DNA of 64,000 bases from an uncultured Gammaproteobacteria bacterium (GCA_947258715.1 CAMYJH010000002.1:219654-283653), one strand, 5' to 3'; positions 9,740-18,612 are shown, counted from the first letter of the stretch. Notes: generated by a model not told the origin, from the sequence alone. Made by a program: numbers and translations.

Positions 9740-10596
9740 CTCCGGAAGCCGGCCGAGCGGCTTCCTGGTGGCGGCGGGTCCGTATTTGGCTCGGTTACGC
9801 GGCGTTCGTCGCGGCAGTCGTCTATGGTCTCAAAACTGCCCCTGCCGCGGCATGGCAAATCGACCCGGCCTGGCTGGCGCTCGCGGTAGTCGCTTTAGGG
9901 CTCTCGATCTTTTTCCAGGTTGTTCAGGCGGTGATCTTTCTGAAGTCCCACGACGTCTCCGGCGAATGGTTTGTAGCCGCTCTGTTTACGCTTCGAAAAA
10001 CCGTTTTGAACGTTCTGATGCCCGCGCGATCGGGAACACTGATGGTATTGCGGACGCTGACAAGGCGCTATCCCGTGAAGTGGTATCAGTACGTCCACTT
10101 CAGCCTGGTCGCAAGCATGGCGTCTTTGGGGGTCAGCATGTTGGCGGCGGGTTTCGTCTGGCTGGGATGGTTCGAAGGGCTTGTGATATCAATTGCGGGC
10201 ATCATTGTCACGATGGTGGTCGCCCGTTACGCCAGGCTGCGATACCTGGATCGGATGGGGGGGCTGCTCCTTGTCGCCACGGGCATGTACCTTTCTTTTC
10301 TGATGGGGTTCTGGTGCCTGATCAACGGGCTTGGCTGGAATCTGAACCTTGGTCAAGCTGCAGTCTTCGCCATCCTGATTAACTTGCTGGCTCTAGTCAG
10401 CATCACGCCCGGGAACCTCGGTGTTCGCGAGGCCATGCTCGGTGCGGTCGCGCCCCTCCTCTCGGTGCCTGTATCGGTCGGGATCTTGGTGGGGGCGTGC
10501 GTCTACGTGCTTCGCCTGCTGCTGGCCGCCGCACTGCTGCTCGTATTGGAGTGGACGGAGGCGCGCCGTACGGCGCTAGCCTCGACCCGGGACTGA
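9718..10596 (+). CDS. UPF0104 / lysylphosphatidylglycerol-synthase-TM flippase-like membrane protein
   Basis: This 292-residue integral membrane protein has about seven to eight hydrophobic helices. It contains the family motifs LMPARSGTLMVLRTL and the C-terminal VSITPGNLGVREAMLGAVAP. Members are thought to flip lipids or lipid-linked intermediates across the inner membrane, and occur next to glycosyltransferases in envelope gene clusters. The GTG start at 9718 lies inside the end of the sulfotransferase gene, so translation is probably coupled. It ends 6 bases from the convergent FemAB-like gene. Confidence 0.78.
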   Translation: MANDEELTPEAGRAASWWRRVRIWLGYAAFVAAVVYGLKTAPAAAWQIDPAWLALAVVALGLSIFFQVVQAVIFLKSHDVSGEWFVAALFTLRKTVLNVLMPARSGTLMVLRTLTRRYPVKWYQYVHFSLVASMASLGVSMLAAGFVWLGWFEGLVISIAGIIVTMVVARYARLRYLDRMGGLLLVATGMYLSFLMGFWCLINGLGWNLNLGQAAVFAILINLLALVSITPGNLGVREAMLGAVAPLLSVPVSVGILVGACVYVLRLLLAAALLLVLEWTEARRTALASTRD

Positions 10597-10602
10597 CTGC
10601 CT

Positions 10603-11556
10603 CTAATTCCCGCCGCCAAGGCCCAGCAATTTGACCGTGAGTCCCCCTATCCAGCTGACCGGGACAGTGCAGGTACGATGCTGGCGAGTGGTTCCTCCCC
10701 ATTTCTCTTTAAACCGGACAAGCCCCTCTTGGGAAGGAGGGGACGACATCATATCGAACAGATCAGCGCCGACGCTTTTCGCCCACAGGATAGCGTCCCT
10801 AAAAAGAGCGTCTGACGGCCGTGCCGTTTGAAATCGGGGGTCGCTCGCGCCGTGTAGATAGAATACCGTGCCGCCACTGGATGCGGCGACGAGAAATCCG
10901 GCCAGCTCCCTTCCCGCGTAGGCGCCGGTGCATCGGAGCCTGTCGGAAGACAAGGAGAGTTCGAGGAGGGCACGAAAGTAGGCCAGGCTGTATCGGCGAC
11001 GTCCCCGATGGCGCTCGATGGTGCCGCGGTAAAGCCGGTAGTAGCGCTCGGCGTCACGGCCTACATCGACGGAAGCCCGAAGCTCGAGGTCCGAGCGCTC
11101 GAACTTTTTCAGGTTTCTGCGCAGGGGGGGCGACAACTGATCAGCGGACCAGCCCGGCAGGTCGAGGATGGCCGTTTCCGGAGACGAGACAGACCCGTGG
11201 GCCGAAAGCAACGGCTTGCTGAAACCCGAAATGGGCACACGGATGGCGTCGACTCGACGTCCGAACGGAAGACGATTGAGATTTTCGGCGATGCTCGCCG
11301 GCGCAGAGAGCGTCCCGATTCCGCCTCCCGCGGGAAATCCCAGGTACCCCATCCGGAAGGGGCCTAAAGGGAATATCGGCAGTGCGCAGCCGGATCGCGC
11401 TCGCCCATCCCACAAATAAACGCTCGCGCAGCGGAACCCTCGGCACAGCACGTTCTGCCAGGCATTGCTGTGAAAGAGATCAGCACGTTCACCACATGTG
11501 CTCTCCCACTCGGACGGCGGCGTCACCGAACAGTGGATCCCCTTGACGACCGTCAC
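10603..11556 (-). CDS. FemAB-like / GNAT-family acyltransferase
   Basis: This 317-residue protein resembles the FemAB/BioF2-type acyltransferase group (a double GNAT fold) found in exopolysaccharide clusters. Supporting stretches are the N-terminal DLFHSNAWQNVLCRGF, the central RGTIERHRGRRRYSLAYFRALLEL and the C-terminal GFLVAASSGGTVFYLHGASD. It presumably transfers an acyl or aminoacyl group to a glycan or peptide, but its substrate is not readable. The GTG start overlaps the stop of the upstream GT4 gene as GTGA, so it belongs to the same transcript as the GT4 and methyltransferase genes. Confidence 0.7.
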   Translation of the reverse strand: MTVVKGIHCSVTPPSEWESTCGERADLFHSNAWQNVLCRGFRCASVYLWDGRARSGCALPIFPLGPFRMGYLGFPAGGGIGTLSAPASIAENLNRLPFGRRVDAIRVPISGFSKPLLSAHGSVSSPETAILDLPGWSADQLSPPLRRNLKKFERSDLELRASVDVGRDAERYYRLYRGTIERHRGRRRYSLAYFRALLELSLSSDRLRCTGAYAGRELAGFLVAASSGGTVFYLHGASDPRFQTARPSDALFRDAILWAKSVGADLFDMMSSPPSQEGLVRFKEKWGGTTRQHRTCTVPVSWIGGLTVKLLGLGGGN

Positions 11557-12695
11557 CTGGACGCTTCCCCGATCCGATCCAGGAAACTGCCGGCGATAGC
11601 CTCCACGTCGAATTGACGGCGAAGGTTATCAAGCCCATCACCGAACGCACTCGTCGGTTGCGTAACCGCCGACATGATGGCCGCGGCATACGCGGAAACG
11701 CTTGTCGCCTTCGCCAGTATTCCGGCGGCGCCGTCATCCAGCAGTCGGGGCAGATCGCCGACGGGCGTGGCGATGACGGGTCTACGCGCCTGCAGTGCAT
11801 CGGAAAATACCACCGGAATGCTCTCGATCCGGGAAGGTATGCATATGAAGTCGGTCCATGAAAAAAGCGCGGCGGCTTCGCTCGGCTCCAGATAACCTTC
11901 AAGCATCAGCGGGCGCCCTTTCGATTTGAGCGTTTCACAGGCGGTGCGAATATCCGCATCCAGCGGTCCACCGCCGGCAATACGTACGGCCTCGATCCGA
12001 GCCCACGCCTGTTCGGGCAAACGATCGAGCGCGGCGAGCAACAGGTCGGTGCCCTTGTTTCGATGCCAGCGCCCTAGATATGCCAGACGATAGGGCGGCC
12101 CGCCCCGCAGCCGCGGGTTTGCGCTTGCGGGAAAACGTCGCGCGCTGGCAAGAAAATGACAGCTCATCTGACTTATGGTGCGGACGTCTTCAGCCAGCTT
12201 ATAGCCGTCGGCGAAACGGTGTGCCGCACCGCGCAGAACGGTGCGCAGCATCGAGCGAACCAGCGGAACCCGGCCCAGCGTCCAGATGTCGCTACCCAGC
12301 GCCCAGACGCTGTAGGGCGTCCCGGTACGGCGGGCGCAGCGCCTTGCCCAGTAGCCCGACGGCAGCACCCAGAGGGCAAAAACATGATCCGCGGGCCTGT
12401 GATCAAGGGCGGCTTCGAGCGCACGGCCACCACTTTTGAGGGTCTGAAGAATCGCCGGCCAGTGGGCGGGATTCTGGGGACGCAGCAGCGAAAGCGGCTG
12501 CACCGGCGCACGGTAACGGTACACTTCAATATCGCCGCTGCGAGCGTGTCCGGGGTCTGCGCCTGGTGCAACCACGGCGACATCGACGCGCCCTGCAAGC
12601 ACCGTGGCAAAGTCCGATACGAACCCTCCCGCCGCCTCGCTGCCGAGAACGGACTCGGGAAACGACGTGGTCACCAGGACGACGCGACGGATCAC
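11553..12695 (-). CDS. Family 4 glycosyltransferase
   Basis: This is a GT-B-fold glycosyltransferase of 380 residues. The N-domain begins RRVVLVTTSFPES, with a Gly-rich acceptor-side loop AAGGFVSDF; the C-domain contains YRLAYLGRWHRNKGTDLLL, the donor-site region CIPSRIESIPVVFSDALQA and VIATPVGDLPRLL. The frame is open to 12845, but the GTG at 12695 overlaps the upstream methyltransferase stop (GTGA) and starts exactly at the Rossmann beta-strand, so it is preferred. The sugar is unknown. Confidence 0.85.
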   Translation of the reverse strand: MIRRVVLVTTSFPESVLGSEAAGGFVSDFATVLAGRVDVAVVAPGADPGHARSGDIEVYRYRAPVQPLSLLRPQNPAHWPAILQTLKSGGRALEAALDHRPADHVFALWVLPSGYWARRCARRTGTPYSVWALGSDIWTLGRVPLVRSMLRTVLRGAAHRFADGYKLAEDVRTISQMSCHFLASARRFPASANPRLRGGPPYRLAYLGRWHRNKGTDLLLAALDRLPEQAWARIEAVRIAGGGPLDADIRTACETLKSKGRPLMLEGYLEPSEAAALFSWTDFICIPSRIESIPVVFSDALQARRPVIATPVGDLPRLLDDGAAGILAKATSVSAYAAAIMSAVTQPTSAFGDGLDNLRRQFDVEAIAGSFLDRIGEASR

Positions 12696-13426
12696 GCCTT
12701 TCTCAACAGACAGCGATAACCCAGCGACATGAAATCCCCGTCGCCTGACCGGCTTGCGAACAATACTCCCACCAAGTTGGAAACTACGACCACCAGTGGC
12801 GCGAGAACTCCGATAAGGACCAGTGGGCTCTTGCGCTCGATCCACCGCATCACAGCGCGCGTAAACGCCAGATTCACAAGCAAGGCGGCACTTTCCGCCG
12901 GCGATCCCAAAGCTTCAAGATTTTCCAGTTGAAACCCGTGCCGCTCCGCTAGCCGGGTAAGACCGTGCGGCGTCCAACGTTGGAAATCCAGGGGTGCGTC
13001 GTGAATCGGGTAGAGAAATGGCACCTGAATGATCAGTCGGCCCTCTGGACGCAGCACCCGGTGCACTTCGCAAATGCAGCGATCCGGCTCCGGCAGGTGC
13101 TCGAGAACGTCCAGCAGGAGCGCACAGTGTGCCGACCCGGATTCAAACGGCAATTTCTGAGCATCACCGAAAACGTTCGGACGCGATCCGTACCACTCGG
13201 TAGCGGTCTGATAATAGTCCAGCCCGACGTAACGACAGTCGCTGGGGGCTATTTTTCTCGGCTTCTGTTCCGCACATCCGATGTCCACCACTACTCCCGA
13301 CATCCATTGCCCGAGTGTGGCGAGCTTGCGTTCCTCGAGACGAAAGACCAGCCACTGTGGATGAAGGGGCGTGCGACGTAACGGAGCGAGCAGCTTGCGA
13401 AGCCCGTTTTCCGAGTTTGCCGTCAT
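12692..13426 (-). CDS. Class I SAM-dependent methyltransferase with C-terminal membrane hairpin
   Basis: The 244-residue protein has motif I VVVDIGCAEQKPRKIAP near residue 45, LLDVLEHLPEPDRCICEVHR (motif IV region) and LRPEGRLIIQVPFLYPIHDAP, typical of methyltransferases in glycan and O-antigen clusters. Residues about 185-230 are hydrophobic and probably dip into the membrane. A sugar or lipid-linked saccharide is a likely substrate (inference). It is the first gene of the methyltransferase-GT4-FemAB unit; a 109-base gap separates it from the GT-C genes upstream. Confidence 0.8.
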   Translation of the reverse strand: MTANSENGLRKLLAPLRRTPLHPQWLVFRLEERKLATLGQWMSGVVVDIGCAEQKPRKIAPSDCRYVGLDYYQTATEWYGSRPNVFGDAQKLPFESGSAHCALLLDVLEHLPEPDRCICEVHRVLRPEGRLIIQVPFLYPIHDAPLDFQRWTPHGLTRLAERHGFQLENLEALGSPAESAALLVNLAFTRAVMRWIERKSPLVLIGVLAPLVVVVSNLVGVLFASRSGDGDFMSLGYRCLLRKA

Positions 13427-13535
13427 GATGAGCTACATTATCCTGGGGAAATCGTTGACGTTCTGCAGGAGATCCGCTCCTTTGCGCCTTGCTGAAGATA
13501 CAGTCCTCTTCCGGTCGCGTGATTCGCAAGGCGTG

Positions 13536-15662
13536 TTATCCATCGAGCCCGGCATTTGCTGACTGGGCTTCAGTAGATTCAGGCATTCTGACTTTAGTGA
13601 TCTCATTTCTGAGGACAGCGAGATCCCGAATGTAAATTTTTCGCCAATCCATTTCGCGCTCGATGTCATCGGCGATCTGCTCCGCCTCGTCGGTGGCACC
13701 GAGCTTTAAGAGCAGAAGGGCTTTTTGCGCCCGGAATCTCGGGTGGTTGGACATGGTATTGATAGCTCTGTCAACGTACGCCAAAGCTTTATCGACCTCG
13801 CCCTTTGCCGCCAGCAACTTGGCCGCCGAGAGTTCGAGCAGCCCGGTACGTCTATTGAACGGCGGAAGCCGCTCAAGAGTGAGTAGGTGCCAGTCGAGCA
13901 ACCGCTCGATGAGCGGCAAACAGTGTTCCAATCCATTAACGGCGCAGGTCTGTGCAGTCCAAAGCGCATAGACGGTCTCGATGTGGGTCCCGTCGTGCTT
14001 GAGTCGCCTAGAAGTCTCCTCTTCCAATTCCCGGTCCAGCTGCTGGAGATATTCCCGATCGAGCACCGCGTCCTTCGCCCAGGCGGGTTTCCCTTGCTGG
14101 TTTTCGACCTCATGCGCAACGTCGTAGGCGACGCGGCCGGTCGCCGGGATCATCGCATGAATCATTTTCTGCATTTCAACCAGCGGATGCACGGGGCTGG
14201 GATTTGCGACCGCAGCATCCCTGAGCGTATTGTAGATTGCCCGAATATCTCTACCCTGCTCCTTCATCGCTACCGCCAGTCCCGAGAGGGCCCGGTACGA
14301 ACCGGGATGATGGCGAACCAGAAACTCGAATAGCGATACCCTCGAGCTCCAGGATTGCGCCCGGGAATATGTGACGAAACCGAAAGTCAACAGAACGCAG
14401 ATCGCGCCCACGCCAACGATTCGTGTATTCAAACGAAACTTCTCAGCAACCGCAGCAAGATAATAGGCAAGCACGATCAGCAGGCCTACACTGGGGACAT
14501 AGTTGCGATGCTCGTGGACAATCTCCAGGCCGATCACGGTGGATTCGAGGGCGTGACCCACCAGAAACCAGGCGATACCAAAGCCCCAAAGGGGCCGGCG
14601 GCGAGCGCCGGCCAGCAGCGCGGCGCCGATGACTACCCAAGCGATAATCGCAATAAGTGTTGAAGGCGGACTCAACAGCCCGGTGCTGAGATCGAAGTCG
14701 TCGTGATACAGCCCGAATCTGGAGATCAGGGGATAAATAATCAGGGAAACGTAGAAAAATAAGACGCGGGACTCGGTCAGTACCCGTTCCATTAGGGTAA
14801 AGCTACGAGTCGCATACGCGCGAAGCACGAAGTCGGGATTTGATAATACAAAGAGCAGGCCGGCGAATATCGGCAGCCATATGGCACAGAGATAAAACAG
14901 CCGAAGCCAGCGTCGCGCACGCACCGAAAGCGATTCGCGCTCGAAGAAAAACAGCTCGACGGTGGCCGCGAGCAGAGGCAGCAGCACGGCGTTCTCTTTG
15001 CAGAGCAACCCCAACGCGGTGCCCCCGCCGATACCCGCCGCCATCTGGGCAAATCCCGCGCCGTTATTCTGATCCAGCTTGCGGCGCCCGTGTACAAATA
15101 CCAGCAATCCCGCAAGAACGAAGAACGCGGACATGCTGGTCATCCGCTGGACGGTGTATAAGACGCTGGTGAGCTGCAGCGGATGCAGCGCCCACAGCGC
15201 CGATGCGAACAGGGCCAGCATCAGAATTCGCCGTTCCCCGGGGACCGTGGCGCCCGACGAAACTACAGATGGTCGAAGCCGGAAAAACACCCGGGCGAGC
15301 AGGAACACCATAAACGCGTTGATACAGTGAATGATCAGGTTGGTGACCTTGAACGCAACCGGATCGAAGCTCGACCCGGTCAGGAAATAATTCATCGCGA
15401 AGCTGGCCATGGGGATTGGCCGCCCCACGCTTCCCTCGGCCTTCGAAAACGCTGCCGTCATCAGATTGCCGAAACTGAACGCATCCATCGCGACAGGCCG
15501 GTTTCGGGTAATGTTCTGGAAGTCGTCAAACACATACGGCCCGGCGAGTCCGGGCCGGTAAACCAGCCAAATTGCCGCGGCCAGCACTAGTAAAAGAACC
15601 ACGGCGAGGACAGGGGTGCCTGCGCCGCGACGAATCCAATAATCAGTAAACAGGCTCTTCAT
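13536..15662 (-). CDS. GT-C-type membrane glycosyltransferase candidate, TMTC-like (paralogue 2)
   Basis: This 708-residue protein has about ten to twelve hydrophobic helices in residues 15-440, then a soluble helical C-terminal region with TPR-like character. The first loop has an Asp pair (Asp46-Asp47 in YVFDDFQN), as in GT-C glycosyltransferases of the PMT/TMTC type. Other marks are ALHPLQLTSVLYTVQRMTSM, a LYHDDFDLSTGLL loop and EIVHEHRNYVPSVGLL. All recur in the upstream neighbour (15659-17719), so the two are tandem paralogues. The start overlaps the neighbour's stop by 4 bases (ATGA). A role in glycosylating the pilin encoded upstream is inferred from position only. Confidence 0.65.
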   Translation of the reverse strand: MKSLFTDYWIRRGAGTPVLAVVLLLVLAAAIWLVYRPGLAGPYVFDDFQNITRNRPVAMDAFSFGNLMTAAFSKAEGSVGRPIPMASFAMNYFLTGSSFDPVAFKVTNLIIHCINAFMVFLLARVFFRLRPSVVSSGATVPGERRILMLALFASALWALHPLQLTSVLYTVQRMTSMSAFFVLAGLLVFVHGRRKLDQNNGAGFAQMAAGIGGGTALGLLCKENAVLLPLLAATVELFFFERESLSVRARRWLRLFYLCAIWLPIFAGLLFVLSNPDFVLRAYATRSFTLMERVLTESRVLFFYVSLIIYPLISRFGLYHDDFDLSTGLLSPPSTLIAIIAWVVIGAALLAGARRRPLWGFGIAWFLVGHALESTVIGLEIVHEHRNYVPSVGLLIVLAYYLAAVAEKFRLNTRIVGVGAICVLLTFGFVTYSRAQSWSSRVSLFEFLVRHHPGSYRALSGLAVAMKEQGRDIRAIYNTLRDAAVANPSPVHPLVEMQKMIHAMIPATGRVAYDVAHEVENQQGKPAWAKDAVLDREYLQQLDRELEEETSRRLKHDGTHIETVYALWTAQTCAVNGLEHCLPLIERLLDWHLLTLERLPPFNRRTGLLELSAAKLLAAKGEVDKALAYVDRAINTMSNHPRFRAQKALLLLKLGATDEAEQIADDIEREMDWRKIYIRDLAVLRNEITKVRMPESTEAQSANAGLDG

Positions 15663-17719
15663 TGAACATTGCGGCTCAAGCTGCCGGCCGCTGATTTCCT
15701 AGTACCGGAATTCAATTGCGCCTCCAGCGCGTTGATTTCTTCCTTGCGATACCCGACGAGTTCTCCGCGGTCCTTCATTCCTTCGATAATCTCGAGACCA
15801 CGAGCGTAATTTTCCAGCGCCAAGTGAAGCCTCACCAGGTCAAGGGAAAGATTGACGTCTCTTGGCAGAGTTCTGACCGAGGACTCCGCCAGCTCAACTG
15901 CTCTGTCCAGGTCTCCCAGCCAGCTGTATGTCTTCGCGGTTGTCATGAGCAAGACCGCCCTAAAGACTCTCCCGACGTTCCGGTTTTCAAGCGCCAGCTC
16001 CATCCAGCGAATCAGGTCGGGCGCCATGTCCACGCAGACGGGTTTGCCTTGATACAGGCAGTTCTGCAAATCAACGAAGGTTTTTGCCGTATTTGCAGAC
16101 AACGGGTATTCCATGAGCCGGCGCTCGATCTCGGCGTTTGCTTTGCGCGTAATCAATTCGAGCTGACTGGGATGATTAACCAGCGGGATCTCGAACACGT
16201 TAGGCTGAGCGCCGGTTTCGACAGTCAATTCCTCCTTCGGACCATCGACCATCCCGATACCCTTGGCGATGCGCATCATTTCCACGAGACCGACGATAGC
16301 ATCGGGCTTCAACCGCGAGTACTGCTGCAAATGGTAGTAAGCTTTACGCACGTCTCCCTTGTTGTTGATAATTTCCTCAGCGTAGTAACCATGAGAGCGG
16401 GGCGCTTCAGGGCTGTGCTTGATTAATGACTCCAACAGTACGCCCGTCGACGACCAGCTGTAAGCCCTGGAATTGGTGACGAAGCCCAAGGTGAAAGCTA
16501 TCAGCACGACGACCGTGCCGGTAATCCGAGCATCGATCCGGATGCGATTAAACAGGAAAAGTAGCACGTACGTCGACGTGAGAAGGATACCGAGAATGGG
16601 GAGATAATTTCGGTGCTCATGAACCATTTCTAACGCAAAGACGCTGGACTCCATCATGTGCCCGGCGAGAAACCAACCGACTCCGAGTAATAGCACCGGG
16701 CAGCGACGCCGATACAGGACCGAAAGAATCAGGATGAATATCCAAGCAGCGATGGCGATAAGCGTGGTCGCCGGCTCAAGAAGACCCGTGCTGATGACGA
16801 AGTCGTCGTGATATAGACTCAGCGCATGCCGAGAGGGAAACAGCGAAAGTCCAATATAGTAGAAAAGTACGCGGGGCTGTGTGATCAGTCGCTCTTCTAG
16901 GGAGAATGTTCTGGATTGATAAGGGCCCAGAATAAAATCGGGGTTGGCGATCGTGTAGCTGACAGTTGCCAACGCGGGCAGACCCAGAACGACAGCGAAA
17001 AAGAGCCTGATTCGAACGCGCCGCGCTTTATCCAGGGCGGAACTGCCAAAACAAGCAAGTTCTAATACCAGCGCATAAACCGGTAGCAGAGCCGCGTTCT
17101 CCTTGCATAACACTCCAAGCGCGGTCCCGCCGACGACGCCCGCGAGCATAATCCCGAGGCCGCCGCTGAGGCCGTGCTCCACGCGTTGACGTCCGTGCAT
17201 GAACAGCAAAAGGCCCCCAAGGGTGAAGAGCGCAGACAGGCTATTCATCCGCTGAACGACGTAAAGCACGCTTGTCAACTGCAGTGGATGCAGCAGCCAG
17301 AAAGCGGTCACAACAAGAGGTAGGATTCCCGCAAAGTCAGGTGCCCTGCCTTCGGAGCTGCTTTCGAACAGCCGGGTGCAGATCAGTCGGACCAGAAAAA
17401 AAACGAGCAATCCATTCAACATATGGATGACCAGATTGGTCAACTTGAATGGAAACGACGCAAAGCCGTTCGCGGCGTAGTAATTGAGCGCAAAGCTGAG
17501 CGAGGCGATTGGGCGATGGAATAATCCGCTCTGGTTTGAAAACGCGGCATTCCTCAAGGAAGGCCAGTCGAGCGAGTTGAGATGAACAAAGGAATTTCCC
17601 AGCAGGTTGGGCTTATCGTCGAAAACAAACGGACCCCATAGACCGGGCAGATATGCCAGTGTGCTCGCCAGGAGAATGACGACGAGCAAAACGCCAGTTC
17701 GTTGGGGCCAGGACTTCAC
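15659..17719 (-). CDS. GT-C-type membrane glycosyltransferase candidate, TMTC-like (paralogue 1)
   Basis: The 686-residue protein has the same plan as its downstream paralogue: many membrane helices up to about residue 430, then a TPR-like helical tail. The GT-C-type Asp pair is Asp34-Asp35 in FVFDDKPNLL. Shared segments include LLHPLQLTSVLYVVQRMNSL, LYHDDFVISTGLL and ALEMVHEHRNYLPILGIL. The GTG start is 113 bases downstream of pilA, beyond a strong terminator, so it may be transcribed mainly by readthrough from the pilA promoter. Genes beside pilA often encode pilin glycosyltransferases (TfpO/PilO, TfpW); this protein is not of those Wzy-like families, so a pilin-glycosylating role is an inference. 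Confidence 0.65.
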   Translation of the reverse strand: MKSWPQRTGVLLVVILLASTLAYLPGLWGPFVFDDKPNLLGNSFVHLNSLDWPSLRNAAFSNQSGLFHRPIASLSFALNYYAANGFASFPFKLTNLVIHMLNGLLVFFLVRLICTRLFESSSEGRAPDFAGILPLVVTAFWLLHPLQLTSVLYVVQRMNSLSALFTLGGLLLFMHGRQRVEHGLSGGLGIMLAGVVGGTALGVLCKENAALLPVYALVLELACFGSSALDKARRVRIRLFFAVVLGLPALATVSYTIANPDFILGPYQSRTFSLEERLITQPRVLFYYIGLSLFPSRHALSLYHDDFVISTGLLEPATTLIAIAAWIFILILSVLYRRRCPVLLLGVGWFLAGHMMESSVFALEMVHEHRNYLPILGILLTSTYVLLFLFNRIRIDARITGTVVVLIAFTLGFVTNSRAYSWSSTGVLLESLIKHSPEAPRSHGYYAEEIINNKGDVRKAYYHLQQYSRLKPDAIVGLVEMMRIAKGIGMVDGPKEELTVETGAQPNVFEIPLVNHPSQLELITRKANAEIERRLMEYPLSANTAKTFVDLQNCLYQGKPVCVDMAPDLIRWMELALENRNVGRVFRAVLLMTTAKTYSWLGDLDRAVELAESSVRTLPRDVNLSLDLVRLHLALENYARGLEIIEGMKDRGELVGYRKEEINALEAQLNSGTRKSAAGSLSRNVQ

Positions 17720-17778
17720 GGATGCTTTCCTCGACGCGGCGAATCCGCTGCGGGCCGCCTTCGTCGTTTCTTATTGTA

Positions 17779-17807
17779 GAAAAAAAAAGGGAGGCGATTA
17801 GCCTCCC
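17779..17807 (-). terminator. Rho-independent terminator after pilA
   Basis: On the minus strand a GGGAGGC/GCCTCCC stem with a 5-base loop is followed by a run of at least eight T residues. It sits 25 bases past the pilA stop, as expected for a highly expressed pilin transcript, and separates pilA from the two GT-C genes. Confidence 0.85.
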
Positions 17808-17831
17808 TTTCGGGTCGAGTAGCCGCCTCGC

Positions 17832-18272
17832 TTACTGCTTCGGCAGATACTTGGTCGGAATGCCGCCGCCGCTGATCGCCCAGGTGGTGCCGCCCACGCC
17901 GCAAGTCGCGGTGTAGACCACGGAATCACCTGTCTGGATCTGGGTCCCGATCGAGGTATAAACGATCGCAACCGTCGCAGTCGTAGCGTTGTTGGTGGGG
18001 CGGGCCACCACGGATCTCACGTAGGTGCCGTTGTATTGTGTCCCCACCTCAAGGCCAAGGTCGGCAGTCCCGTTCGCGCCTGACAGATTGGCTTCGCTGC
18101 AGGCGATGCCGATCGCCGTGCGGTGCGGATTGGACAGGTTCACGCCTTCCTGGATCTTGGCCTTAATGGTGTAGTCCTGGTAAGCGGGAATCGCGACCGC
18201 CGCCAGAATGCCGATAATTGCAACCACAATCATCAGCTCGATGAGGGTAAAACCCTTTTGCAATGCCTTCAT
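17832..18272 (-). CDS. pilA: Type IV major pilin PilA
   Basis: This is a type IVa pilin precursor of 146 residues. The leader MKALQKG is cut before Phe8 by the prepilin peptidase, followed by the standard [20 protein letters not shown] helix with Glu5 of the mature protein intact. Two Cys (58 and 124) can form the C-terminal disulfide loop. The region around residues 90-105 is rich in Thr, Asn and Ala and could carry O-glycans. A good Shine-Dalgarno (AGGAGA, about 9 bases upstream) precedes the ATG. Expression is probably controlled by PilS-PilR through the sigma-54 promoter at 18414-18428. Confidence 0.95.
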   Translation of the reverse strand: MKALQKGFTLIELMIVVAIIGILAAVAIPAYQDYTIKAKIQEGVNLSNPHRTAIGIACSEANLSGANGTADLGLEVGTQYNGTYVRSVVARPTNNATTATVAIVYTSIGTQIQTGDSVVYTATCGVGGTTWAISGGGIPTKYLPKQ

Positions 18273-18413
18273 GGACTCTCTCCTGATTGGACAGTAAATT
18301 AAAATCTTTCGTTCACGCCCCGGGACTGTCGATGCCGATTGTTTTTAGATGCTTAAGTCAGCAGCACTCTCGGTTCCCGAGCCCGCCATTCAGCGGAACG
18401 CACCCATAGATTA

Positions 18414-18428
18414 GCAATTAGCGTACCA
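18414..18428 (-). promoter_or_regulatory. Sigma-54 promoter of pilA
   Basis: The minus strand reads TGGTAC, 5 bases, TTGC, with GG and GC spaced 10 bases apart, matching the TGGCAC-N5-TTGC consensus at all but one position. It lies about 140 bases upstream of the pilA ATG. The activator PilR is encoded right next door. Confidence 0.85.
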
Positions 18429-18530
18429 CCTCGATATCCGCTGATTTCTGGCCCCAAATTCGAGAACCCCGTCACGCTTTTCCCCGGCTTTAATGACGTG
18501 GATTCTTATCCGCGAGTTGAGCTGCGGCGC

Positions 18531-18555
18531 AGTTTGAGCAGAAACTGCTGAAACT
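18531..18555. repeat. Imperfect inverted repeat between pilR and pilA
   Basis: Two 11-base arms, AGTTTGAGCAG and CTGCTGAAACT, are complementary at 10 of 11 positions around an AAA centre. It lies between the pilR stop and the sigma-54 promoter. It could be a weak terminator for pilSR or an upstream binding site; no T run follows. Otherwise the 340-base gap 18273-18612 holds only the pilA leader and promoter. Confidence 0.35.
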
Positions 18556-18612
18556 CCGCACTACGTTTTCACCCGCATCAAAAATCAGCCCGAGCCAGTC
18601 TTCACCAACCCG

